The position numbers were made by a program, and so were the translations under genes. A DNA stretch of 64,000 nt from an uncultured Candidatus Saccharibacteria bacterium (lineage in GTDB: Bacteria; Patescibacteriota; Saccharimonadia; Saccharimonadales; UBA4665): the NCBI GenBank assembly GCA_937892705.1, contig CALBGR010000021.1, positions 1 to 64,000 on the forward strand, given 5' to 3'. The notes below the pieces were generated by a model, which saw nothing but the letters and a program-made list of their open reading frames with translations, was not told where the DNA came from and did not search any database. Shown piece by piece: positions 57,720 through 64,000 of this stretch. The first letter of the stretch is position 1; each line of letters begins with the position of its first letter.

Positions 57720-58766
57720 TTATATCAGGTTGGTCTGCTCAGCATTTTGGGCTGATGGCTGCACTTTACCCAAGTGAATATACGCTTTATGAGTTACTTT
57801 CCGGCCTCGCGGCGTACGCTCAAGCATACCGATCTGCATGAGATATGGCTCAAAAAAATCTTCTATAGTCGTACGTTCATCGCCAGTAATTGCTGCCAAC
57901 GTATCCACGCCCACCGGACCACCACCATGATGATCAATAATTGCTTCCAATAACCTACGATCAGCAGCGTCAAGGCCGATCGCATCTATTTCCAGTAAAT
58001 CTAGTGCATTGTGAGCTACAGTAGTATCTATAACACCATCGCCATTGATGTCTGCATAGTCCCGCACACGCTTTAACAATCTGTTAGCAATACGTGGCGT
58101 TAATCGCGACCGCGCCGCAATAATATCAGCAGCCTCTGGATAAATTGCCACACCTAAAATATTTGCTGAACGGTTTATAATCTTAGCAATTTCCTCAGGT
58201 GTGTAAAATTCTAAACGATGCATAATGCCAAATCTATCACGTAGCGGCGCCGCTAATGCTCCCGTTCGTGTTGTTGCGCCAATAATAGTAAATCTCGGCA
58301 AGTCTAAACGGAGACTTTTTGCACTTGGACCCTTTCCAAGCATAATATCCAGCTTGAAATCCTCCATTGCCGAATACAACACCTCTTCAACACTTCGATG
58401 CAACCGATGGATTTCATCAATAAACAAAATGTCGCCATCCTGCAAATTAGTAAGCAGACTTGCCAGATCTGCCGCTCTTGCAACTGCTGGTCCGCTTGTG
58501 ATACGTATTTGCGACCCCATCTCATTCGCAATCACACTTGCCATAGTAGTCTTACCCAGTCCTGGCGGCCCATACAATAGCACATGATCTATCGGTTCAC
58601 CTCGTTTTTTTGCAGCTTCTATTGCCAACTTGATATTTTTCTTTAAACGCTCCTGGCCAATATAACTCGCAAAATCTTTTGGACGCAGCGTATTTTCAAG
58701 CTGCTGCTCTTCCTGGCCAGTATCATCATCCGGCACGTGTGTGTTTACTATCCGCTCAATAGCCAT
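57720..58766 (-). CDS. ruvB: Holliday junction branch migration ATPase RuvB
   Basis: RuvB is the AAA+ ring motor of branch migration. Signatures: RPKDFASYIGQERLKKN, Walker A YGPPGLGKTTMA, ILFIDEIHRLHRSVEE, the ARSLDLPRFTIIGATTRTG region, LRDRFGIMHRLEFY and SRLTPRIANRLLKRVRDYA. The length of 348 residues is typical. The gene lies 6 bp after ruvA, which lies 5 bp after ruvC, forming a complete ruvCAB operon. Confidence 0.96.
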   Translation of the reverse strand: MAIERIVNTHVPDDDTGQEEQQLENTLRPKDFASYIGQERLKKNIKLAIEAAKKRGEPIDHVLLYGPPGLGKTTMASVIANEMGSQIRITSGPAVARAADLASLLTNLQDGDILFIDEIHRLHRSVEEVLYSAMEDFKLDIMLGKGPSAKSLRLDLPRFTIIGATTRTGALAAPLRDRFGIMHRLEFYTPEEIAKIINRSANILGVAIYPEAADIIAARSRLTPRIANRLLKRVRDYADINGDGVIDTTVAHNALDLLEIDAIGLDAADRRLLEAIIDHHGGGPVGVDTLAAITGDERTTIEDFFEPYLMQIGMLERTPRGRKVTHKAYIHLGKVQPSAQNAEQTNLI

Positions 58767-58772
58767 ACATCA

Positions 58773-59351
58773 TCATCCCTTTTTTAGTGCTAGTCTTACT
58801 CGCTCTTCTGTAGGTAGACTAGGGTCAATCTTATCCAACGCTATTTGTGCATCAGCCTCAGTAAATCCAAGTGCCACAAGAGCTTGCAATGCCTCGTCTT
58901 GCGGATTAATGCCTGCACGACTCACCACACCCTCAGCTGCTTCACCTACTGGCACACCTACCTTGTCTCGTAGTTCAACTACTATCTGTTCGGCAGCCCG
59001 CTTACCAACACCTTTTGCGCCCTGCAAAAATTTCACATCACCATTTGCAATCGCCATCCGTACTCTATCGCTTGGACCAATATCCAGCACTGCCAATGCT
59101 ACCTTTGGTCCAACATTCTTTACGCTCAATAGCTGCTCAAAAAGCGATTTTGTCGCAACATCAATAAATCCATACAGGTCATGAGCATCTTCTTTGATAT
59201 GTTCATGAATATACAACTTTACTTCTTTACCAACCGCCAGTTTTTCTGCATCGGTAGCGGTTACAAATATGCCGTACCCCACACCGGCACATTCCAGTAC
59301 GACACTCTGTGTATTCTCGGTAACAATCCCTCTAAGCGTTACAATCATCAC
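58773..59351 (-). CDS. ruvA: Holliday junction binding protein RuvA
   Basis: RuvA forms a tetramer that holds the four-way junction and loads RuvB. The 192 residues show the N-terminal OB domain (VTLRGIVTENTQSVVLECAG, VKLYIHEHIKEDAHDLYGF), the two helix-hairpin-helix motifs (LLSVKNVGPKVALAVL and LQGAKGVGKRAAEQIV) and the C-terminal RuvB-binding domain (EALQALVALGFTEADAQIAL). Confidence 0.95.
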   Translation of the reverse strand: MMIVTLRGIVTENTQSVVLECAGVGYGIFVTATDAEKLAVGKEVKLYIHEHIKEDAHDLYGFIDVATKSLFEQLLSVKNVGPKVALAVLDIGPSDRVRMAIANGDVKFLQGAKGVGKRAAEQIVVELRDKVGVPVGEAAEGVVSRAGINPQDEALQALVALGFTEADAQIALDKIDPSLPTEERVRLALKKG

Positions 59352-59356
59352 ACCTA

Positions 59357-59827
59357 TTATCTCATACTTTGTGCATGCATAAGCGCAGCAGCAATGGCAT
59401 CTGCGCAGTCATCAGGTTTTGGTACTTCTTTTAATCCTAAAGTTATGCGCACCATTTCTTGCATTTGTTTTTTATCTGCTCGCCCATAGCCTGTCAGTGC
59501 TTGTTTAATTTGCAGCGGGGTGTATTCAAAAATCTCCAACCCCGCCTGTCTGCCACACAAAAGCACTACGCCTCGAGCTTGCGCTACTGTCATTGCAGTT
59601 GTGACATTTTGCGCAAAAAACAGTTTTTCGACCGACATCACATTCGGCTTCGTATCAGCAATAATTTCAGTTAGCTCATCATAAATAGTCTGAAGACGTA
59701 CTGCATCATCTTCTTTCACGGGTGTACGAATGATACCTGCATCAACAAGCTTCACCTGTCCGTTGAGAGATTCAATAACACCAAAACCTAAAATCCCTGT
59801 GCCTGGGTCAATTCCGAGAATCCGCAT
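59357..59827 (-). CDS. ruvC: Holliday junction resolvase RuvC
   Basis: RuvC cuts Holliday junctions symmetrically. The catalytic acids are Asp7 in GIDPGTGILGFG, Glu in VEKLFFAQNV, and the Asp pair in PDDCADAIAAAL. The basic GYGRADKKQMQEMV segment is also conserved. The length of 156 residues is typical. The start overlaps the preceding IMPase gene by 20 bp. Confidence 0.95.
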   Translation of the reverse strand: MRILGIDPGTGILGFGVIESLNGQVKLVDAGIIRTPVKEDDAVRLQTIYDELTEIIADTKPNVMSVEKLFFAQNVTTAMTVAQARGVVLLCGRQAGLEIFEYTPLQIKQALTGYGRADKKQMQEMVRITLGLKEVPKPDDCADAIAAALMHAQSMR

Positions 59828-60593
59828 ATACTTTTATAAGTTCCTCATGAATTAAACCATTACTCATAATGGCGCCATTTACCGGCCGATCGTACCGTTG
59901 CTCATTGCCATCAAGATCTGTCACCTTTCCGCCAGCTTCTTCAATAATAACTTTTAGTGCTGCCACATCATGGACCGTATGATGCGGAAAAATTCGCCCT
60001 TCAATCACACCTTCGGCTAAAGTACACCCTGCATGCACCAAGCCTGGCGAGCTATTGACAAACACCCGTTTTTCAGCCAACTTACGCACCAGTTCAACAT
60101 TATTAAACACATCTCGCAATCGGCTGCTCGAGGAGCCAATTCGTATATCTTCTTTGCCCCATTTTCGGCGTGACACCGTTATTGGCTGTCCGTTGCAAAA
60201 TGCGCCTTTTCCTATAGCAGCATGATACAGCTCATCTGTCCATGGGTTATACGCCACCCCAACCACCGGCCTACCATCATCCACAAAAGCGAGCGAAAAC
60301 ATTGAAGTAGGCACGTGAATCATAAAAGCTACCGTACCGTCTATTGGATCACAAACCCACAGTTTGGTGCGTTCCGGCATCCAATTAGCTTCTTCGCCAA
60401 TGACACCATATTCTGGAAAATGACCTTGGACTTTTTTGATAAGTAGTTCGTTAATTTCTGTATCAGCGATTGTAACTGGCGTATTGTCAGTTTTAATCGT
60501 AACTTTCTGGTCAATACGATAATATTTTTTCATTATCGCGCCAGCTTCCCTTGCTATATCATGAGCAAAGGCCAATTCTCTTTCGTACACCAT
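59808..60593 (-). CDS. inositol monophosphatase-family phosphatase
   Basis: A 261-residue metal-dependent sugar or nucleotide phosphatase (IMPase/CysQ/HisN type). The metal ligands are in VIGEEANW and WVCDPIDGTVAFM, and the third motif is HDVAALKVIIEEAGG instead of the usual WDxAA. TPVTIADTEIN is the conserved N-terminal segment. The substrate is not clear from sequence. It sits between yebC (4-bp gap) and ruvC (20-bp overlap), so it is co-transcribed with repair genes, perhaps only for convenience. Confidence 0.88.
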   Translation of the reverse strand: MVYERELAFAHDIAREAGAIMKKYYRIDQKVTIKTDNTPVTIADTEINELLIKKVQGHFPEYGVIGEEANWMPERTKLWVCDPIDGTVAFMIHVPTSMFSLAFVDDGRPVVGVAYNPWTDELYHAAIGKGAFCNGQPITVSRRKWGKEDIRIGSSSSRLRDVFNNVELVRKLAEKRVFVNSSPGLVHAGCTLAEGVIEGRIFPHHTVHDVAALKVIIEEAGGKVTDLDGNEQRYDRPVNGAIMSNGLIHEELIKVYADSRN

Positions 60594-60597
60594 ATAA

Positions 60598-61326
60598 CTA
60601 GCTTAGCAGCTCATCAGGAATATCAAAATTGACGTGAGTGTTTACCACATCATCCAGACCTTCAAGCGCATCCATAAGCCGCATAATTTTACCCGCAGTT
60701 TCCTTATCATTGATTGCTACAGTGTTGTTCGGCACAAATGTCTGCTCCGCCTCAATCACCTCTACACCAGCTTCTTTCAGCGCATCACGAACTTTTGTCA
60801 AATTTTTTGGCGCGGTATAAACCACTAATTCACCATCTTCTTCTTGCACATCATCAGCGCCTGCGTCCAAAGCCTGCAGCACTAAATCATCACCGCTACC
60901 TTTGATACGAATCATACCTTTTCGGTCAAACTGAAAGGCTACCGCACCCCGTTCCGCAATATTGCCGCCGTGCTTACTGAATGCCAATCGCACTTCAGGA
61001 TATGTACGGTTTACATTATCTGTAGCACATTCAACCAATACTGCCACACCACCCGGGCCATAACCTTCATACATCACTTCCTGGATCTGTTCACCACCTA
61101 GTTTTCCCAGGCCACGATCGATTGACCGCTGAATATTCGTATTAGGCATGTTCGCAGCACGCGCCTTTTCGATCGCTAATGCCAGCGCCGGATTCATATC
61201 CGGATCCCCACCATTTTTAGCAGCCAGAGCAATCTGATTGCCAATCTTTGTAAACAACGCTCCACGCTTTGCATCTTCAACTGCTTTGCCACGCTTAATC
61301 TTTGACCATTTATTATGTCCAGCCAT
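60598..61326 (-). CDS. yebC: YebC/PmpR-family protein
   Basis: A 242-residue member of the YebC family, described as a transcription regulator and in some bacteria as a translation factor for proline-rich stretches. The start AGHNKWSKIKRGKAVEDAKR is diagnostic, followed by GGDPDMNPALALAIEKARAA, NMPNTNIQRSIDRGLG, YEGYGPGGVAVLVECATDN and GAVAFQFDRKGMI. It leads the yebC-IMPase-ruvCAB operon; the link of yebC with ruv genes is common in bacteria. Confidence 0.95.
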   Translation of the reverse strand: MAGHNKWSKIKRGKAVEDAKRGALFTKIGNQIALAAKNGGDPDMNPALALAIEKARAANMPNTNIQRSIDRGLGKLGGEQIQEVMYEGYGPGGVAVLVECATDNVNRTYPEVRLAFSKHGGNIAERGAVAFQFDRKGMIRIKGSGDDLVLQALDAGADDVQEEDGELVVYTAPKNLTKVRDALKEAGVEVIEAEQTFVPNNTVAINDKETAGKIMRLMDALEGLDDVVNTHVNFDIPDELLS

Positions 61327-61379
61327 ACTACAACTCCATCACACTAATAACTTTTCTTATCTGTTATTATACCAGGTTG

Positions 61380-62030
61380 CTAGAGGTTTATTTCTTTTTC
61401 CAGACACTTACTCAATTTTTGCACGTCAGGAATAACAATCCTGCCTCGCTTCACACTAATAAGATGCTGCTGTTTTAGTTTTTGTATCTGTCGATTAATC
61501 GTTTCACGCGATAATCCTGCCCTTGACGCCAAATCTTTCTCGCTGATACGCAACACTGCCTTGCCATCTTCCCAATCATACAAACGCACTTCCGAGAGCA
61601 ATTCATAAATCAGTCTGCTTTTTGCAGTGCCAGTCATAAGACACAGCACCCTACTGAGGGTACTATCCATATCAAAAAATATTTTTGTTAATAATCCATA
61701 CAACACATTTGCATTTGACCGCAAAAACCGCAACACCTCGCCAGTAGGAGCGCGATAAATTTCTACAACAGTTTCTGCTTCAAAAAAATACTTGTTTGGC
61801 AAATGTGTCAGCGCTGGAACCAAAGGAAAACACATAGGCGCCTTGAAGATACGCACCACGATCTGATCACCTCTATACGAAATAGCATACTGCTTCACCA
61901 CTCCATTTTTTAGAAAGTACAACCATTCTGATGCCTCACCAGGAAATAAAAGTATCTGACCTTTCTCATAACGCTGACAGGAATATCTATCAAAATATTC
62001 CTGCATTGTCTGTGCTAAATCTGTGGTCAT
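61380..62030 (-). CDS. Crp/Fnr-family transcription regulator
   Basis: A 216-residue regulator with an N-terminal cyclic-nucleotide-binding-like barrel (QILLFPGEASEWLYFLKNGV, VVRIFKAPMCFPLVP, VEIYRAPTGEVLRF) and a C-terminal HTH (ISEKDLASRAGLSRETINRQ, then QKLKQQHLISVKRGRIVIP). The recognition helix has R-E-T-I-N-R, close to the R-E-T-V-G-R of Crp, which reads GTGA half sites. Such a site (GTGA-N6-TCAC) lies between this gene and the divergent membrane-protein gene, so autoregulation and control of 62189 are likely. No N-terminal Fe-S cysteines are seen. Confidence 0.9.
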   Translation of the reverse strand: MTTDLAQTMQEYFDRYSCQRYEKGQILLFPGEASEWLYFLKNGVVKQYAISYRGDQIVVRIFKAPMCFPLVPALTHLPNKYFFEAETVVEIYRAPTGEVLRFLRSNANVLYGLLTKIFFDMDSTLSRVLCLMTGTAKSRLIYELLSEVRLYDWEDGKAVLRISEKDLASRAGLSRETINRQIQKLKQQHLISVKRGRIVIPDVQKLSKCLEKEINL

Positions 62031-62073
62031 AAGCGACCCCTATTTTACACTATATACCTGTATCTATTAATAA

Positions 62074-62110
62074 TTCTTAAATTAGCCTTAAGAAGTGATA
62101 AAAATCACTT
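62074..62110. promoter_or_regulatory. double palindromic operator in the divergent promoter region
   Basis: TTCTTAA-N7-TTAAGAA (62074-62094) abuts AAGTGAT-AAAA-ATCACTT (62093-62110). The second contains GTGA-N6-TCAC, a Crp-type site, next to a Crp-family gene. The first shares its left half with the promoter region at 15331-15345. Both genes on either side probably depend on these sites. Confidence 0.55.
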
Positions 62111-62188
62111 ATTTGATATAAAATTTGTTATTTTATTGGCTTTCAAATCAATGCACAATCCATTAATAAAGCAAATACCGAGGCAACT

Positions 62189-62656
62189 ATGACAAATAAC
62201 GGAATCGAAACACAGCACGGAGCCCTGTATAAATCCCTACTGCTACTATTGGCTTTTAATGGAATAACTGCTGTCCTCGGCGGTATAGCACTGATTACCA
62301 ATATCATAAGCCCTGATATAGAGCTGCTTAGAAATACCTTGTTTTCCAGTTTTGTCATACCGGGCATATTATTAACGGTGATCGTCGGCGGAAGTGCGCT
62401 CGCTGCACTGTTGCTTTTCATCAAAAAACACGATTTTGCCGCCCTTGTCGCCTTGCTATCCGGCTTCATCATGGATACGTGGATATTGGCAGAAATGCTA
62501 CTTATTGTAGAATTTTCCTGGTTTCAAATTCTCTATCTTATAACAGGCATAGGAGTTGTTATCTTATCTGCAGAATTTCTTCTGAGCAATCTAGAACAGC
62601 AAAACACTGCTCGGCCTAAAACCAATAACACTACCGGTGATCAAGGAGCCAGTTAG
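62189..62656 (+). CDS. four-TM membrane protein
   Basis: A 155-residue protein with four hydrophobic helices (about 14-36, 50-76, 84-100, 108-132) and an Asn/Thr-rich C-terminal tail. Helix 1 contains YKSLLLLLAFNGITAVLGGI and the loop after helix 3 has DTWILAEMLLI. No family is named with certainty. A GAGG precedes the ATG. It is divergent from the Crp-family gene and shares its operator region, so it is probably a main target of that regulator. Confidence 0.7.
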   Translation: MTNNGIETQHGALYKSLLLLLAFNGITAVLGGIALITNIISPDIELLRNTLFSSFVIPGILLTVIVGGSALAALLLFIKKHDFAALVALLSGFIMDTWILAEMLLIVEFSWFQILYLITGIGVVILSAEFLLSNLEQQNTARPKTNNTTGDQGAS

Positions 62657-62700
62657 AAAATTCATAGCCCCAATATCATGTATGACATATGTATATAAGT

Positions 62701-62862
62701 ATGAATAATTCAATCGGAAAACTATTGGCAGTAAGCGCACTCATCGGCACCATTCTTTTGACACTGCTAGGCGGTTTGGCACTAGTAATACATAGTTTAC
62801 GGCGCGTTAATCTAACGCTTCTTCTTGACCTTAACAAAAATAGCAAACGGGATAACAGCTAA
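62701..62862 (+). CDS. 53-residue single-TM protein
   Basis: ATG 62701 to TAA 62862 encodes a small membrane protein: MNNSIGKLLAVSALIGTILL followed by TLLGGLALVIH as one long membrane helix, then a basic tail (SLRRVN...NKNSKRDNS). It lies 44 bp after the four-TM gene and is followed by a terminator, so it probably forms its second cistron. No clear Shine-Dalgarno. Confidence 0.55.
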   Translation: MNNSIGKLLAVSALIGTILLTLLGGLALVIHSLRRVNLTLLLDLNKNSKRDNS

Positions 62863-62869
62863 AAATAAA

Positions 62870-62901
62870 AATACCCCAAGACAAGCCTGGGGTACTTTTA
62901 T
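62870..62901. terminator. bidirectional terminator
   Basis: ATACCCCA and TGGGGTA with extra pairing form the stem around an ACAAGC loop, with A/T runs on both sides. It ends the plus-strand small-protein transcript and the minus-strand tRNA-Lys transcript. Confidence 0.8.
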
Positions 62902-62978
62902 TGGAGGGACCACTGGGACTCGAACCCAGGACACCCTGCTTAAAAGGCAGGTGCTCTAACCTGCTGAGCTATGGTCCC
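62902..62978 (-). tRNA. tRNA-Lys (TTT), second copy
   Basis: Acceptor GGGACCA/TGGTCCC with T discriminator and encoded CCA. The anticodon stem CCTGC/GCAGG surrounds CTTTTAA (anticodon TTT), and the T arm is CTGGGTTCGAGTCCCAG. It shares the anticodon and T arms with the copy at 10855 but has a different acceptor stem. Confidence 0.95.
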
Positions 62979-63019
62979 ACAGTTTCTCAACAGGAGAAAA
63001 TTAACTCCTTATATTATGC

Positions 63020-63526
63020 TTATTTGACGAAAAATGTCAATGGTGTTTTTCCTTTAGAATCATCTGCTTTTTTGCGCATTCTTAAAAACAAAAAACTACA
63101 TAACGTACCTACACCCACTATCAGCGCCTTATGCCCTTCTACCATTCTCCATACATCACTACGCACAATTTCAGACTTCGTAGCGCCATCCAAAAAAGGA
63201 ACCGTCAACAATAACCCAAACAAACCAACAAAAACCGCTGGAATAATATTCAACCAAATCTGCTTTTTTGCTACTGTTTTCATCATAAATATCGCCACCA
63301 ACAGTACGGGTCCCCATAATAACACCAACCCAGCAATCACATTGGTTACCTCTGTCGGAGGCGCAATATACCCACGCAAGGCATCCACCAAATCAAGCGA
63401 CACATAAGTACCTAATACGCTACCCAAACAGAGTGCTAAAAACGCTGTTGCTGCATTTGCTCGCAACAACGTCAACGCCGCCACTGGTGCAGCAATAATT
63501 AATCCTGCAAATATATTCGGATCCAT
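63020..63526 (-). CDS. polytopic membrane protein of unknown function
   Basis: A 168-residue protein with four hydrophobic helices (about 5-20, 24-45, 63-82, 92-110) and a further one near 138-150. The N-terminal region AAPVAALTLLRANAATAFLA and LCLGSVLGTYVSLDLVDALR and the central PPTEVTNVIAGLVLLWGPVL are the most distinctive parts. The C-terminus is basic. No family recognised. It follows the DUF192 gene by 18 bp on the same strand and may be co-transcribed with it. Confidence 0.6.
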   Translation of the reverse strand: MDPNIFAGLIIAAPVAALTLLRANAATAFLALCLGSVLGTYVSLDLVDALRGYIAPPTEVTNVIAGLVLLWGPVLLVAIFMMKTVAKKQIWLNIIPAVFVGLFGLLLTVPFLDGATKSEIVRSDVWRMVEGHKALIVGVGTLCSFLFLRMRKKADDSKGKTPLTFFVK

Positions 63527-63544
63527 TACGCTTATGATAGCACG

Positions 63545-64000
63545 TTAAAAGTTAAAATTTTGCCCAATTTTTATATTACTGCCCTGTATAGTACCAGCAT
63601 TAAATTCAATGACATATTTTGCTTCACCACAAAAACTCTGCGGATATGTTTCGGGCGCAATATGTTCGACTATTTTCGTAATTTTTTTATTACTATCAAG
63701 CCACACCATATCCAAAGAAAACTTCATATCTTTCATCCACATACATTGTTCTTCCTGTTTTGGAAACACAAACAGCATTGCATCATTTTTACCTAAGCTA
63801 TCCCATCCACTAAGGCCCTGGATACGCTCCGGTTCTGTATCAGCAACACGCAAGTGAATCTCTCTTGTCCCTATCGAGACCACTTTACTATATGGTGACG
63901 TCCCCCTTTGGCTATATACAACAGCAATTCCAATAATGACCGCGAGCAAGATACCAACAAGCAATATATTACGCGCCCACTTTATCCTTACGCCGTTTAC
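63545..64000 (-). CDS. DUF192 protein with N-terminal membrane anchor, start beyond the window
   Basis: The frame is open to the right edge, and a TTG at 63964 is only an internal option, so the start is probably outside. The visible N-terminus is basic (VRIKWARN) and followed by a membrane helix (LLVGILLAVIIGIAVVYS). The DUF192 domain then follows: IHLRVADTEPERIQGLSGWD, AMLFVFPKQEEQCMWMKDMK, LDMVWLDSNKKI and VIEFNAGTI. DUF192 proteins are exported, small beta-barrel proteins of unknown function. Confidence 0.88.
   Translation of the reverse strand, partial: VNGVRIKWARNILLVGILLAVIIGIAVVYSQRGTSPYSKVVSIGTREIHLRVADTEPERIQGLSGWDSLGKNDAMLFVFPKQEEQCMWMKDMKFSLDMVWLDSNKKITKIVEHIAPETYPQSFCGEAKYVIEFNAGTIQGSNIKIGQNFNF

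Noticed and set aside
1..64000. Recoding of TGA as glycine (as in some Candidate Phyla Radiation lineages)
   Set aside because: Many intact genes end cleanly in TGA with the next gene overlapping as ATGA (for example folD-murI, pilM-pilN-pilO), so TGA is a stop here.
1..64000. CRISPR array
   Set aside because: No series of evenly spaced direct repeats was seen; the repeats found are pairs or inverted arms only, and no cas gene is present.

Overview
The window most likely comes from a member of the Candidate Phyla Radiation, best guess Candidatus Saccharibacteria (TM7). The reasons are a compact moderate-AT genome with many 4-bp gene overlaps, a complete type IV pilus assembly operon, a MurA with an added HTH domain, short TsaB and MurI proteins, standard stop usage (TGA is a true stop), and many small membrane proteins without clear relatives. 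The taxon is inferred from gene content; no rRNA gene is present to prove it.

Layout. 1-1560: a GC-rich secreted-protein gene running off the left edge, preceded by a long structured leader region. 1566-6268 (minus): a C39-like cysteine protease, a membrane histidine kinase and a GNAT-like membrane fusion protein. 6455-9988: two receiver-only response regulators, murD, and convergent folD-murI. 10.0-17.4 kb: accessory genes (DUF2752, TM2, SnoaL-like, RRM, DUF1653, Ku, an MFS exporter, a cell-wall-anchored protein and its sortase). Four of these are broken by single-base changes in homopolymer runs. 17.3-29.7 kb: tRNAs and housekeeping genes (Mpg, a threonine dehydratase-like enzyme, XRE-MurA, GlyA, MurB, a P1B ATPase, a membrane-anchored Clp ATPase and a dolichol kinase-like protein).

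29.8-35.6 kb is the most unusual region. A Crp/Fnr regulator with an FNR-type box upstream is followed by an OmpR-type response regulator, a 35-residue small ORF, a perfect hairpin, a six-TM histidine kinase, and a 644-residue protein. That protein carries a class II terpene-cyclase DxDD motif and QW-like motifs in its N-terminal half, and two aspartate-rich class I prenyl-synthase motifs in its C-terminal half. A small structured transcript unit is divergent from this cluster.

36.1-42.2 kb looks like an integrative element at the 3' end of tRNA-Pro. It carries a large serine recombinase (frameshifted), a tyrosine recombinase, a stand-alone RarA/MgsA C-terminal-like protein, a membrane Ig-like protein and an XRE/HEPN-like pair.

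42.3-64 kb is core: ymdB-rny, tsaE-tsaB, recA-recX, the pilB-pilC-pilin-pilMNO operon, yebC-IMPase-ruvCAB, a second Crp family regulator with a Crp-like palindrome, tRNA-Lys, and a DUF192 protein running off the right edge.

Working together: MurA/B/D/I supply the peptidoglycan precursor pathway; RecA, RecX, RuvABC, Ku and Mpg form a repair set; the pili probably serve host attachment and DNA uptake; two Crp/Fnr regulators and several two-component proteins provide environmental control.
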